DNA of 64,000 nucleotides from Sphingomonas donggukensis (GTDB lineage Bacteria; Pseudomonadota; Alphaproteobacteria; Sphingomonadales; Sphingomonadaceae). Within the stretch, counting starts at the first letter, position 1; every line of letters begins with the position of its first letter. The notes beneath the pieces were generated by a model. That model had not been told where the DNA came from. It did not search any database and saw only the letters and a program-made list of their open reading frames with translations. Shown piece by piece: positions 36,587-47,391 of this stretch. The translations under genes and the position numbers were made by a program. The stretch lies in NCBI RefSeq assembly GCF_023674425.1, contig NZ_CP098401.1:2277501-2341500 (forward strand), written 5' to 3'.

Positions 36587-37912
36587 TCAGCTCCCCGTCA
36601 CGCGCCAGATCACGTTGCCGACATCGTCCGCCACCAGCAGCGCGCCGGTGCGGTCGGTGATGACGCCGACCGGGCGCCCCTGCGCCTTGCCCTCGTCGTT
36701 CAGGAAGCCGCTGAGCATCGTCACCGGCTTCGCGCGCTGGTCGGGGAAGCCGTTGGGGCCGAAGGGAATGTAGAGCATCTTGTAGCCCGCCGGCGGCTCG
36801 CGGTTCCACGATCCGTGCTGGGTCACGAACGCGCCGTTGGCGAAGCGCGTCCCGAGTTTCGCATCGCCCGCGAAGGCGAGGCCGAGCGAGGCGGTGTGTG
36901 CGCCCAGCGCATAGTCGGGACGCTTGGAATATTCCTGCAGCGCGGGGTTGGCGGGCTCGACCCGGCGGTCGGGGTAGCCGCCCCAATAATACCAGGGCCA
37001 GCCGAAATTGTCGCCGATGTCGACCGCCGCCATATAGTCGGGCGGCACGTCCGATCCCAACTGATCGCGTTCGTTGACTACGGTCCACAACCGCCCGCTC
37101 TGCGGCTCGAACGCCATGCCGTTGGGGTTGCGCAGGCCCGTCGCATAGATGCGGACGTATTTCGTCTCCGGGAACACCTCCAGGATGCCGGCGCGGCGCT
37201 TCTCGGCATCCATGCCGTTCTCGGCGATGTTCGAAGACGAGCCGACCGTGACATACAGCGACTTGCCGCCTGGCGCGGCGACGACGTTGCGCGCCCAGTG
37301 GTTGCCGCCGCCGGGCAGGTCGGCGATCTTCTCCGCCGCCGCGGTGATCTTCGTCTCGCCCGCCTTGTACGGGAAGCGCACCAGCGCATCGGTATTGCCG
37401 ACGTACAGCCAGTCGCCGACCAGCACCATGCCGAACGGCGAATTGAGGCCCGACAGGAACACGCTGCGCGCTTCGGCCACGCCGTCGCCGTTCGCATCGC
37501 GCAGCAGGATGATGCGGTTGGGCGAGGCGACACCGGCGCCGGCGCGGCCCATCAGCGTCTTCATCACCCAGCCCTTGATCCCGCCGCCCTTACGCGGGGT
37601 TGAGTTGCTTTCGGCCACCAGCACGTCGCCGTTCGGCAGGCGGTAGAGCCAGCGCGGGTGGTCGAGCCCCTTCGCGAACGCCGCGACCTGAAGCCCGGCG
37701 GCGGCGACCGGCTTGGCCGCGCCCTGCCAGCCGACGACTTCGGCGATGCCGACGGTGGGGAGAATCTGGTTGCGCGGCGTGGTGATGTTGGGGCGCACCC
37801 CCATCACCGCATCCTCGGGCAGCTTCGCGACGTCGGGCCGGGTCATGGCGAACAGGACGGCGGCGGCGATCAGGACGATCAGGCCGAGGGCGATCAGGAC
37901 ATATTTGCGCAT
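36587..37912 (-). CDS. Sorbosone/glucose dehydrogenase-like beta-propeller (PQQ-type) protein
   Basis: A 441-residue exported protein with an N-terminal membrane or signal segment (residues 4-23). The remainder matches the sorbosone dehydrogenase / GSDH propeller family: AAFAKGLDHPRWLYRLPNGDVL (key LDHPRWLYRLPNGD), VASPNRIILLRDANGDGVAE, LNSPFGMVLVGDWLYVGN, LRNPNGMAFEP, VVNERDQLGSDVPPDY and FVTQHGSWNREP. Members of this fold use PQQ to oxidise aldose sugars in the periplasm; cofactor and substrate here are inferred. It is monocistronic by appearance, with short direct repeats upstream. Confidence 0.88.
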   Translation of the reverse strand: MRKYVLIALGLIVLIAAAVLFAMTRPDVAKLPEDAVMGVRPNITTPRNQILPTVGIAEVVGWQGAAKPVAAAGLQVAAFAKGLDHPRWLYRLPNGDVLVAESNSTPRKGGGIKGWVMKTLMGRAGAGVASPNRIILLRDANGDGVAEARSVFLSGLNSPFGMVLVGDWLYVGNTDALVRFPYKAGETKITAAAEKIADLPGGGNHWARNVVAAPGGKSLYVTVGSSSNIAENGMDAEKRRAGILEVFPETKYVRIYATGLRNPNGMAFEPQSGRLWTVVNERDQLGSDVPPDYMAAVDIGDNFGWPWYYWGGYPDRRVEPANPALQEYSKRPDYALGAHTASLGLAFAGDAKLGTRFANGAFVTQHGSWNREPPAGYKMLYIPFGPNGFPDQRAKPVTMLSGFLNDEGKAQGRPVGVITDRTGALLVADDVGNVIWRVTGS

Positions 37913-37941
37913 GATCGAGAGTTAGGGCGCGCGCGCGGCGA

Positions 37942-37969
37942 GTGCAATCGGGACACGTGCAATCGGGAC
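37942..37969. repeat. Tandem direct repeat of GTGCAATCGGGAC
   Basis: Two identical 13-base copies (37942-37954 and 37957-37969) lie with a 15-base period, 30 bases upstream of the dehydrogenase start and between it and the katG stop. It could be an operator or a slippage product. Confidence 0.6.
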
Positions 37970-37990
37970 GGCGCGACCGATACCGCGCCG
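37969..37990 (-). terminator. Hairpin after katG, weak terminator candidate
   Basis: CGGCGCG-accgatac-CGCGCCG is a 7-bp perfect stem 12 bases past the katG stop. No T-run follows on the minus strand, so factor-dependent termination or RNA end protection is equally possible. Confidence 0.35.
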
Positions 37991-38001
37991 CCCCGTCGCA
38001 A

Positions 38002-40251
<2,250 letters not shown>

Positions 40252-40267
40252 CTAGCGCGATCCCAGT

Positions 40268-40306
40268 GATCGACCAAACGCTAATTTGTTGAGAGTTTGA
40301 TCGATC
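40268..40306 (-). promoter_or_regulatory. 12-bp inverted repeat in the katG promoter, probable operator
   Basis: GATCGACCAAAC (40268-40279), a 15-base spacer, and GTTTGATCGATC (40295-40306) match as inverted arms at 11 of 12 positions. The spacer is AT-rich, unlike the surroundings. It lies 70-110 bases upstream of katG. OxyR-type LysR regulators bind spaced dyads of about this size, so it is a candidate OxyR site. Confidence 0.6.
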
Positions 40307-40313
40307 GAAACGA

Positions 40314-41222
40314 TCAATCCTCGCTCCCCTCCGGAGCGGGCTTGGGCGGGTGCAGGCGCAATTTGGTGACGCGCTTGGCATCCGATTCGACGACCTCGAT
40401 CGTCCAGCCGCTGGGGTGGACCAGGCATTCGCCGGCTTCGGGGACATGGCCCGCCAGCACGACCGCGAGGCCGCCCAGCGTGTCGATATCCTCGTCGATC
40501 TCGGCCAGCCGCGGGTCGACCAGTTCGGCAACGTCCTCCAGCTCGGCGCGCGCATCGGCCTGCCACGCGCCGCCGCCCAGCGGCACGATCAGCGCCTCGG
40601 GCGCCTCGTCATGCTCGTCCTCGATCTCGCCGACGATTTCCTCGATCAGATCCTCGATCGTGATGAGCCCCTCGGTCCCCGAATATTCGTCGAGCACGAC
40701 CGCCAGGTGCGTACGGCTGGCGCGCATCTGCGCGAGCAGGTCGATCGCACCCATCGATTGCGGCACGTACAGCGGCTGGCGGATCAACGCCTCGATCGTC
40801 GCGGGGCGCGTCGCATCGGTCGCGAGGATTGCGAACACGTCCTTGATGTGGACCATGCCGACGATCGTATCCAGCTTCTCGCGGTACACCGGCAGGCGAC
40901 TGTGGCCGGCGTCGGCGAACAGCGCGACGAGGCCGTCGAAGCTGGTCGATTCCTCCACTGCGATGATGTCGGCGCGGGGCACGCCCATGTCGCCGGCATC
41001 GCGCTCGCCGAAGTGGAGCAGGTTCTTGACCATCTGGCGCTCGATCGGGGCGAGGTCGCCGGCGATCGGGCGCTTCTCGTCGTCGTGCGCGGAAATCACT
41101 TCCTCGAGCTGGTCGCGCAGCGTCTCCCCGGCTTCGTCGCCGAAGATCAGGGTGCGCAACCCCTTCCATATGCTGCCGTTTTCGGAGTCGCCGTTACCGG
41201 CGCGACTTCGGTCCTCTGCCAT
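40314..41222 (-). CDS. CorC/TlyC-like CBS domain protein (hemolysin family)
   Basis: A 302-residue cytoplasmic protein lacking the membrane DUF21 domain. Two CBS motifs (about residues 75-195) include ESTSFDGLVALFADAGHSRLPVY (key FADAGHSRLPVY) and MRASRTHLAVVLDEYSGTEG; then a CorC_HlyC domain (about 215-295) with DIDTLGGLAVVLAGHVPEAG. Members act in magnesium/cobalt homeostasis; the E. coli CorC is next to ybeY and ybeZ, as here. It is the third gene of the phoH-ybeY-corC order. Confidence 0.92.
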   Translation of the reverse strand: MAEDRSRAGNGDSENGSIWKGLRTLIFGDEAGETLRDQLEEVISAHDDEKRPIAGDLAPIERQMVKNLLHFGERDAGDMGVPRADIIAVEESTSFDGLVALFADAGHSRLPVYREKLDTIVGMVHIKDVFAILATDATRPATIEALIRQPLYVPQSMGAIDLLAQMRASRTHLAVVLDEYSGTEGLITIEDLIEEIVGEIEDEHDEAPEALIVPLGGGAWQADARAELEDVAELVDPRLAEIDEDIDTLGGLAVVLAGHVPEAGECLVHPSGWTIEVVESDAKRVTKLRLHPPKPAPEGSED

Positions 41223-41232
41223 GAATTGGGTG

Positions 41233-41745
41233 TCAGTCCTCGAGCGTGCGGTAGGGATCGGCGATGCCTAGGCCGGCGAGCGCGGCACGCTCCAGCCCCT
41301 CCATCGCCTCGGCGTGCACGTCGTCGCCGTGGTCGTGGCCTAGCAGATGGAGCACCCCGTGGACAATCAGGTGCGTCGCGTGGTTCTCGACGCTAATCCC
41401 CTTCTCCGCCGCCTCTGCCGCGCAGATGCCGTGGGCGAGGACAATGTCGCCCAGCAGCACCTCTCCATCGTCCGACCCTTGGGTGACGGTGTCGAGCAGG
41501 TCGGGCTGCACCATCGGGAAGGAGAGCACGTTGGTCGGCTGGTCCTTGCCCCGATACTGGCGGTTGAGCGTGTGGACCTCGTCATCCGACGTCAGCCGCA
41601 CCGCGACCTCGATCGTCACCGGATGCGAGATCCATTCCCCCTGCGGCGTCTGCGCGATGGCGGCCAGCACCGCACGGGTAGCGAGCGACTCCCAATCGCT
41701 CGTGTCGGGCCACGGTGTCTCGTGCAGCACGGCAACGTCAAGCAT
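41233..41745 (-). CDS. ybeY: Endoribonuclease YbeY
   Basis: A 170-residue rRNA maturation enzyme. The zinc motif HGVLHLLGHDH (about residues 131-141) supplies the three His ligands, and RGKDQPTNVLSFP is the other family signature. YbeY processes 16S rRNA 3' ends and takes part in ribosome quality control. ATG at 41745 overlaps the end of the phoH gene by 8 bases. It lies 10 bases before the CorC-like gene. Order phoH-ybeY-corC is widely conserved. Confidence 0.96.
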   Translation of the reverse strand: MLDVAVLHETPWPDTSDWESLATRAVLAAIAQTPQGEWISHPVTIEVAVRLTSDDEVHTLNRQYRGKDQPTNVLSFPMVQPDLLDTVTQGSDDGEVLLGDIVLAHGICAAEAAEKGISVENHATHLIVHGVLHLLGHDHGDDVHAEAMEGLERAALAGLGIADPYRTLED

Positions 41746-42736
41746 CGCTGCCCTCGTACGCCTCGACGATGCGGCCGACGATCGGGTGGCGCACGACGTC
41801 TGCCACCGAGAAGCGGCTGACGGCGATGCGCTCGATCCCCTCCAGCCGGGCGACCGCGTCGGCCAGGCCCGATGCGGCGACGCCGCCGGGAATGTCGACC
41901 TGTTTCGGGTCACCGCACACGACCATGCGGCTGCCCTCGCCGAAGCGGGTCAGGAACATCTTCATCTGCATCGGCGTGGTGTTCTGCGCTTCGTCGAGGA
42001 TGATGAAGGCGTCCGCCAGCGTGCGCCCGCGCATGAACGCGATCGGCGCGATCTCGATTTCACCGCTCGCGATCCGCCGCTCGACCTGCTCGGCGGGCAG
42101 GCAGTCGTGGAGCGCGTCGTAGAGCGGGCGAAGGTACGGATCGACCTTCTCCTTCATGTCGCCGGGCAGGAAGCCGAGCTTCTCCCCAGCCTCGACCGCC
42201 GGGCGCGACAGGATCAGCCGCTGGACGCTGCCGGTGATGAGCTGCGACACCGCCTGCGCGACCGCCAGATAGGTCTTGCCGGTCCCCGCCGGCCCCAGCG
42301 CGAAGATCACGTCGTTGGCGATCAGGTCGCGCATGTAATGCGTCTGCGCGATCGTCCGCGGCACGATCGTCTTCTTGCGCGTGCGGATCATGATCGGCGG
42401 GATGCCGGCGCGCTCGGTCGAGATGATGCCGTCGAGCACCGGTTGCGACGCGAGCGCGATGACCGCATCGACCATCCCGGGATCGACGTCGTGCCCCTGG
42501 AGCAAGCGGGTATGCAGCCCGTTCAGCACGTCGCGCGCCAGAGCCACATTTTCCGCGGTCCCCTCCACCTGCACGCGGTTGCCGCGGGCGGTGATGTAGA
42601 CGCCGAGGCGATTCTCCAGCGCGACCAGATTGGTGTCATATTCGCCGAACAGCTGGGGGAGCAGTTCGGGGCGGTCGAAGGTGACTTCGGCGCGGCTGCG
42701 TTCGCCGGACTGGGCGGGGACGGGCTTGCGGCTCAT
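41738..42736 (-). CDS. PhoH family ATPase (YbeZ)
   Basis: A 332-residue PhoH-type ATPase. Residues 30-100 form an N-terminal KH-like region (LVALENRLGVYITARGNRVQ). Walker A GPAGTGKTYLAV holds Lys154, and Walker B is in ADAFIILDEAQNTTPMQMKM. The frame continues upstream, but the ATG at 42736 with AAGGAG before it gives the family start. It works with YbeY in RNA metabolism in several bacteria. It is divergent from the PPOX gene. Confidence 0.93.
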   Translation of the reverse strand: MSRKPVPAQSGERSRAEVTFDRPELLPQLFGEYDTNLVALENRLGVYITARGNRVQVEGTAENVALARDVLNGLHTRLLQGHDVDPGMVDAVIALASQPVLDGIISTERAGIPPIMIRTRKKTIVPRTIAQTHYMRDLIANDVIFALGPAGTGKTYLAVAQAVSQLITGSVQRLILSRPAVEAGEKLGFLPGDMKEKVDPYLRPLYDALHDCLPAEQVERRIASGEIEIAPIAFMRGRTLADAFIILDEAQNTTPMQMKMFLTRFGEGSRMVVCGDPKQVDIPGGVAASGLADAVARLEGIERIAVSRFSVADVVRHPIVGRIVEAYEGSDA

Positions 42737-42849
42737 GCGGCTCCTTGCGTTAGGTCCGGCAGCGATGCTGGCAGAGCGGCGCCGCGGAGGACAGCGGCAA
42801 ATCGCCGGCCCCCCGCAATTTGGGGACCGCGTGGCGCGTCCGCAACACG

Positions 42850-42874
42850 GGAACCACAACCGCGCTCGACCGCT
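42850..42874 (+). promoter_or_regulatory. EcfG-type (general stress response) promoter candidate
   Basis: GGAAC (42850-42854), a 16-base spacer and CGCT (42871-42874) fit the GGAAC-N16/17-CGTT pattern of alphaproteobacterial EcfG sigma factors with one mismatch. It lies 31 bases upstream of the ATG of a general-stress-protein-like PPOX gene, a plausible member of that regulon. Confidence 0.45.
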
Positions 42875-42904
42875 GTCCCCGCAACAGCTTCAGGAGAGCC
42901 CGCG

Positions 42905-43348
42905 ATGACCGAGACCAAGCAGAAAACCCTGGCCGACCTGGCCGAGATCATGCGCGACATCGACTTCACGATGCTGTCGACCAAGTCGGCGGACGGCGGC
43001 ATCGCCGCGCGCCCGATGAGCAACAACCGCGACGTCGATTATGACGGCGACAGCTGGTTCTTCTCGTTCGACGACACGCTGGCGGTGCATGACATCGCGC
43101 GCGACGCCAACGTCGGGCTGACGCTGCACGGCAACAAGGGGCTGCTCGGCAAGCCGCCGGTGTTCATCGCCGCCGAGGGCAAGGCCGAGATCATCCGAGA
43201 CAAGGCCGCGTTCGCCGAGCATTGGGTGAAGGATCTGGAACGCTGGTTCGAACAGGGCATCGACACGCCGGGGCTGGTCCTCATCAAGGTCCATGCCGAC
43301 CGCGTGCATTATTGGGATGGCGAGGATCAGGGCGAAGTGCGGCCCTGA
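42905..43348 (+). CDS. Pyridoxamine 5'-phosphate oxidase family protein (general stress protein 26 type)
   Basis: A 147-residue FMN-binding split-barrel protein: DFTMLSTKSADGGIAARPMS, NRDVDYDGDSWFFSFDDTLA and RVHYWDGEDQGEVRP are typical of the Pyrid_ox_like/general stress family. AGGAGAG precedes the ATG. The substrate is not known; such proteins often reduce FMN or F420-linked compounds or bind haem. A possible EcfG promoter lies just upstream. Its end overlaps the convergent EamA gene by 22 bases. Confidence 0.9.
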   Translation: MTETKQKTLADLAEIMRDIDFTMLSTKSADGGIAARPMSNNRDVDYDGDSWFFSFDDTLAVHDIARDANVGLTLHGNKGLLGKPPVFIAAEGKAEIIRDKAAFAEHWVKDLERWFEQGIDTPGLVLIKVHADRVHYWDGEDQGEVRP

Positions 43349-44244
43349 TCCTCCGCAGGCTGGCGCGTCATCGCCAGCCCGATGACCAGCCCTGCGAGAA
43401 TCATCGTCATGCCGATGGCGTGATAGCCGTGGAGCTTTTCGCCGAGCAGCCCGGCGGCCAGCAGCGCGCCGAACAGCGGCATCAGGTTGATTGCCTGCCC
43501 CGCGCGCGCCGCGCCGATCGCGGCGACGCCCTGGTTGAACAGCAGGTACGAGACGAGCGACGGCAGCACCGCGACATAGGCGATGGCGAGCAGGCTGTGG
43601 GTGGACCATCGAACCACCGCGCCGCGTGCCAGCTCGACCCCGGCGACCGGGACCAGCGCGATCACCGCTACCCCGAAGGTCGCGGCGAGGAAGGAGAGCG
43701 GATGCACCTTCGGCTTGAGCTTCAGGAGGCTGGTGTAGAGCGCCCAGAGCGTCACAGCGATCAGGATCAGCACGTCGCCGCGCCCGAGTGCCAGTGCGGC
43801 AAGCGCCGCGGGATCGCCGCGGAAGACGATGACCGCGACCCCCAGCGTCGCCAGCACCACCCCGCCGACGATGGCGAGCGGCGGGCGGATGCCGAAGATC
43901 GCGCGGTCGGCGACCAGCACCAAGCCCGGAATCAGCGCCTGGAGCAGCAGCGCGTTGCTGGCGGTCGTGTCGTGCAGGCCGAAGTAATAGAGCGTGTTGA
44001 AGCTCGCGACACCGATCAGGCCAAGGCCGACGACTCGCTTCCACCCCGCAACCAGCGCTGCACGGTCAGCCACGAGGTGCCGCCACGCGAACGGCAGCAG
44101 CAGCGCGAACGCCCCGCTCCAGCGCAGCAGGCTGAGCGTCGCCGCCGGTACGTCGCCACGCACCGCGCGCCCGACGATGGCGTTGCCGGCCCAGAACAGC
44201 ATGGCGCACGCGAGCATCGCATACGCCCGGTATTGGCGGTTCAT
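43327..44244 (-). CDS. EamA/DMT family transporter
   Basis: A 305-residue inner-membrane protein with ten predicted helices arranged as two EamA repeats (about residues 5-140 and 150-290). Segments such as MLFWAGNAIVGRAVRGDVP and LPSLVSYLLFNQGVAAIG (with LMPLFGALLA) are typical of drug/metabolite exporters of the RhtA/YdcZ group. The substrate cannot be inferred. It begins 4 bases after the miaB stop, so it may be expressed with it. Its 3' end overlaps the convergent PPOX gene by 22 bases. Confidence 0.92.
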   Translation of the reverse strand: MNRQYRAYAMLACAMLFWAGNAIVGRAVRGDVPAATLSLLRWSGAFALLLPFAWRHLVADRAALVAGWKRVVGLGLIGVASFNTLYYFGLHDTTASNALLLQALIPGLVLVADRAIFGIRPPLAIVGGVVLATLGVAVIVFRGDPAALAALALGRGDVLILIAVTLWALYTSLLKLKPKVHPLSFLAATFGVAVIALVPVAGVELARGAVVRWSTHSLLAIAYVAVLPSLVSYLLFNQGVAAIGAARAGQAINLMPLFGALLAAGLLGEKLHGYHAIGMTMILAGLVIGLAMTRQPAEDQGRTSP

Positions 44245-44248
44245 GAGG

Positions 44249-45553
44249 TCAGGCGGCCTGCGCGACCGCGGCGACGCCGACCAGCGAATTGGGCCAGGCC
44301 GCGACGATATCGACCTCGATCAGGCTGCCCACCGGCGGCCCGTCCTCGACGATCACCGATTGCAGCCACGGCGACTTGCCCAGCATCTGCCCGGGCTTCT
44401 TGCCCGCCCGCTCGATCAGGATGGTGCAGCGCTTGCCGACCGTCGCCTGGTTGAACGCCTCCTGATCGCGGTTGAGCACGGCCTGGAGCCGCTGGAGGCG
44501 ATCGTCCATCACCTCCGCCGCGATCTGGCCGGCCATGTCGGCGGCGGGCGTGCCGGGGCGGGGGCTGTATTTGAAGCTGAACGCCATCGCGTGGCGGACC
44601 TCGGCGACGAGGCTCAGCGTGTCCTCGAACTCGGCCTCGGTCTCGCCCGGGAAGCCGACGATGAAGTCGCCCGAGAGCGCGATGTCGGGCCGTGCGGCGC
44701 GCACGCGTTCGAGGACGCGCAGGTAGCTGTCACGCGAATGCGACCGATTCATCGCCTTCAGCACGCGGTCGCTGCCCGACTGGACCGGCAGGTGCAGGAA
44801 CGGCATCAGCGACGGCACCTCGGCATGGGCGTCGATCAGCCCCTGGGTCATGTCGTTGGGGTGGCTGGTGGTGTAGCGGATGCGCGCCAGCCCATCGACG
44901 CGGTCGAGCGCGCGGATCAGGCTGCCCAGATCCTGCTTGCCGTCGGACCAGGCGTTGACGTTCTGGCCAAGCAGCGTGATTTCCTTCGCTCCGGCGTCGA
45001 CCAGCGCCTTCGCTTCCTCGACGATCGCGTCGAACGGGCGGCTGACCTCCGCGCCGCGGGTGTAGGGGACGACGCAATAGGTGCAGAACTTGTCGCATCC
45101 CTCCTGCACGGTCAGGAACGCCGACGGGCCGACCCGGCGGCGGGCGGGGAGCGCACCGAACTTCGACAGCAGCGGCATGTCGGTGTCGAGCGTGGGCGCG
45201 CCCGTTGCCGCGTCGGCCACCAGCTGCGGCAGATTGTGATACGCCTGCGGTCCGACGACGACGTCCACCTTCGCGCGGCGGATGATCTCCGCGCCCTCGG
45301 CCTGCGCGACGCATCCGGCGACCGCGATCATCTGGTCGGGGCGGCGCTTCTTCATCCGACCGATGTCGGAATAGACCTTCTCGGTCGCCTTCTCGCGGAT
45401 ATGGCAGGTGTTCAGCACGACGACATCGGCATCGGTCGCATCCGCTGCAGACGCATAGCCGGCGGCGGCCATCGCCTCGGCCATGCGCTCGCCGTCATAG
45501 ACGTTCATCTGGCAGCCGAACGACTTGACGTGAAAGGTTTTGGGGGTGGGCAT
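44249..45553 (-). CDS. miaB: tRNA-2-methylthio-N6-dimethylallyladenosine synthase
   Basis: A 434-residue radical-SAM methylthiotransferase. The N-terminal UPF0004 domain has SFGCQMNVYDGERMAE, NTCHIREKA and AVAGCVAQAEG, the three Cys of one cluster; the radical-SAM motif is CDKFCTYCVVPYTRG (about residue 150). A TRAM domain lies at the end. It adds the methylthio group to i6A37 of tRNAs reading UNN codons. The frame starts 13 codons earlier with a GTG overlapping the plsC stop; MPTPKTFHVKSFGCQ at 45553 fits relatives better. Confidence 0.95.
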   Translation of the reverse strand: MPTPKTFHVKSFGCQMNVYDGERMAEAMAAAGYASAADATDADVVVLNTCHIREKATEKVYSDIGRMKKRRPDQMIAVAGCVAQAEGAEIIRRAKVDVVVGPQAYHNLPQLVADAATGAPTLDTDMPLLSKFGALPARRRVGPSAFLTVQEGCDKFCTYCVVPYTRGAEVSRPFDAIVEEAKALVDAGAKEITLLGQNVNAWSDGKQDLGSLIRALDRVDGLARIRYTTSHPNDMTQGLIDAHAEVPSLMPFLHLPVQSGSDRVLKAMNRSHSRDSYLRVLERVRAARPDIALSGDFIVGFPGETEAEFEDTLSLVAEVRHAMAFSFKYSPRPGTPAADMAGQIAAEVMDDRLQRLQAVLNRDQEAFNQATVGKRCTILIERAGKKPGQMLGKSPWLQSVIVEDGPPVGSLIEVDIVAAWPNSLVGVAAVAQAA

Positions 45554-45588
45554 GATGGGCGGGCGCTTAGCCGAATAGCCGGGCGCCG

Positions 45589-46317
45589 TCACCCCGCGCG
45601 CATCACTGCGGCGATCGCATCGCGCGCGCGAGCCGCCACCGCCTTGCGGCCCATGCCCGCCGGATCGAAGGGGGCGAGGAAGGTGAGCGTCACCGCGATG
45701 CGCCCCGGCCGCCCCAGCACCCGCAGCGCGTTGGCGAGGCCGGGGTCGTCGCCGATCCAGGCGATATCGCGCGTTGCCGCGCCGTAATCGACATGCACCG
45801 GCTGGACCATCAGCCCGGGCGCCGGTGGATCGACCGCACCGAGCAGCGCCGCCTTGAACGGCAGCAGGCGCACGCCTGCGCCGTCGGTCGTGCCCTCAGG
45901 AAAGATCGTGACGGGATGGTCGGCGGCAAGCGCATCGCGCAGCATGTCGACCTGCCGCGCGACCCCCAGCCGGTCGCCGCGATCGACGAACACCGTGTGG
46001 TTCAGCGTCGACAGCCAGCCGATGACCGGCACGTCCTCCAGCTCGCCCTTGGCGACGAACGCGCTGCCGCTCGCCCCGGCGATGACGAGGATGTCGAGCC
46101 AGCTCATGTGGTTGGCGAGGTACAGGACGTCGCGCGGCAGGGGCGTGCCGACGATGCGCGTCCGCGCACCGACGATCCGCGCGATCCAGCCGAGGAAGAT
46201 CGGCGGCCACGGCGAACGCTGACGCAGGAGCCGCCACAGGCCGTGCAGTGGCAGGGCGATCAGCAAGGCGACGAGCATCGCGATCAGGCGCGCGGTGATG
46301 CGAAGATTGGCGATCAT
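45589..46317 (-). CDS. 1-acyl-sn-glycerol-3-phosphate acyltransferase (PlsC-like)
   Basis: A 242-residue membrane acyltransferase. A basic N-terminus and hydrophobic helix (about residues 8-30) anchor it. Motifs are the catalytic NHMSWLD (H-x4-D), FVAKGELEDVPVIGWL, VFVDRGDR and the FPEGTT substrate motif. It converts lysophosphatidic acid to phosphatidic acid; ornithine-lipid acyltransferases share the motifs. The frame upstream runs through the intergenic repeat, so the ATG at 46317 is used. It lies between fur and miaB. Confidence 0.92.
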   Translation of the reverse strand: MIANLRITARLIAMLVALLIALPLHGLWRLLRQRSPWPPIFLGWIARIVGARTRIVGTPLPRDVLYLANHMSWLDILVIAGASGSAFVAKGELEDVPVIGWLSTLNHTVFVDRGDRLGVARQVDMLRDALAADHPVTIFPEGTTDGAGVRLLPFKAALLGAVDPPAPGLMVQPVHVDYGAATRDIAWIGDDPGLANALRVLGRPGRIAVTLTFLAPFDPAGMGRKAVAARARDAIAAVMRAG

Positions 46318-46329
46318 GTCAGGCGCCAC

Positions 46330-46420
46330 GCCGCGGCGAAGCCGCGTCGTCGGACGGGCCTTGAAGCCCGCCGGCCGGGCTTCGCGCGTCTCGATGCCAG
46401 CATCTGCTGGCATTGTGCGC
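46330..46420. repeat. Triple-hairpin intergenic element, copy C
   Basis: Same architecture as 4538 and 7213. The core is CGG, an unpaired A, CGGGC-cttgaa-GCCCG and CCG (46351-46373). The first hairpin is a CGCGGC/GCCGCG type and the third is ATGCCAG ... CTGGCAT. It fills the fur-plsC gap. Confidence 0.8.
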
Positions 46421-46421
46421 G

Positions 46422-46844
46422 CTACGCCTTGCGATCGAGGCTCACCCCGTACAGCTCCATCCGGTGATCGACCAGGCGGAAGCCCAGCCGCTCGGCGATC
46501 TGCTTCTGCAACTGCTCGAGCTCGGGATCGACGAATTCCAGCACCTTGCCGGTTTCGATATCGATCAGGTGATCGTGATGCGCCTCGGGCGCGGGTTCGT
46601 AGCGGGCGCGACCGTCGCCGAAATCGTGGCGGTCGAGGATGCCGGCTTCCTCGAACAGGCGGACGGTGCGGTACACCGTCGCGATCGAGATGCCGGGATC
46701 GATCGCCGACGCGCGCTCGTACACCTTCTCGACATCGGGGTGATCCTCCGCCTCGGACAGGACGCGCGCGATGACGCGGCGCTGCTCGGTGATGCGCAGG
46801 CCCTTTTCGTGGCAGAGGGCTTCGAGGTCGATCTTGCGGGCCAT
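46422..46844 (-). CDS. fur: Ferric uptake regulator (Fur family)
   Basis: A 140-residue Fur-family metal-dependent repressor. The winged helix (about residues 10-85) has LRITEQRRVIARVL and GISIATVYRTVRLFEEAGI, and the metal-binding region has HHDHLIDIETGKVLEF and DPELEQLQ. The CxxC found in E. coli Fur at the end of HHDHL is replaced by DIET, as in other alphaproteobacterial Fur/Mur proteins. It may respond to iron, manganese or both. A matching box lies before the TonB receptor operon at 26897. Confidence 0.93.
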   Translation of the reverse strand: MARKIDLEALCHEKGLRITEQRRVIARVLSEAEDHPDVEKVYERASAIDPGISIATVYRTVRLFEEAGILDRHDFGDGRARYEPAPEAHHDHLIDIETGKVLEFVDPELEQLQKQIAERLGFRLVDHRMELYGVSLDRKA

Positions 46845-46917
46845 GACCGCGATGTAGTCCGCAAGCGCGCCCGTTGGAAGCGCGAGCGACTCGCAATTTC
46901 ACCCAAAGGACGGATCG

Positions 46918-47391
46918 TCAGAGCGGGAGCGCGAAGGTCAGCGCGTCGCGCGCGCGCCCGCTGGTGCCGCGATAATAGTCGCGGCGCCGCCCCACCTGCG
47001 CGAAGCCGTGCGCGCGGTAGAGCGCGGTCGCCGGGTTGCCGTCGCGAACCTCCAGGTGCAGCCGCTCGGCGCTGCGCTCGCGCGCTTCGGCGATCACCCC
47101 GCGCAGCAGCGCCGCGCCGACGCCGCGCCCGCGCACATCGGGATGGACGGCGATCAGCAGCAGCTCGCCGTCGCCGGCGATCACCCGCGACAGGCTGAAC
47201 CCCGACACCGCGCCGTCGTGCACCGCCAGCGTCAGCCAGGCGCCGGGGAGCGCGAGCATCCCCAAGCACTGGCCGCCGGTCCACGCCTCGCCATATTCGG
47301 GGTCGAAGCTGTCGGCCATCAGCCGCGCGACGGTCTGCAGGTCGCCGGCGCCGCCGGCGCGAAGCTCGGTGAAGCGCGGCGCGGTGCTCAT
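46918..47391 (-). CDS. rimI: Ribosomal-protein-alanine N-acetyltransferase family (RimI)
   Basis: A 157-residue GNAT acetyltransferase. The acetyl-CoA site is VHPDVRGRGVGAALLRG (about residues 82-98), followed by LHLEVRDGNPATALYRAHGFAQVGRR (given as LHLEVRDGNPATALY), typical of RimI. It N-acetylates ribosomal protein S18 or acts on other proteins. It follows tsaB with a 4-base overlap, the common tsaB-rimI pair; a GNAT of the RimI type is linked to the t6A pathway genes in many bacteria. Confidence 0.92.
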   Translation of the reverse strand: MSTAPRFTELRAGGAGDLQTVARLMADSFDPEYGEAWTGGQCLGMLALPGAWLTLAVHDGAVSGFSLSRVIAGDGELLLIAVHPDVRGRGVGAALLRGVIAEARERSAERLHLEVRDGNPATALYRAHGFAQVGRRRDYYRGTSGRARDALTFALPL

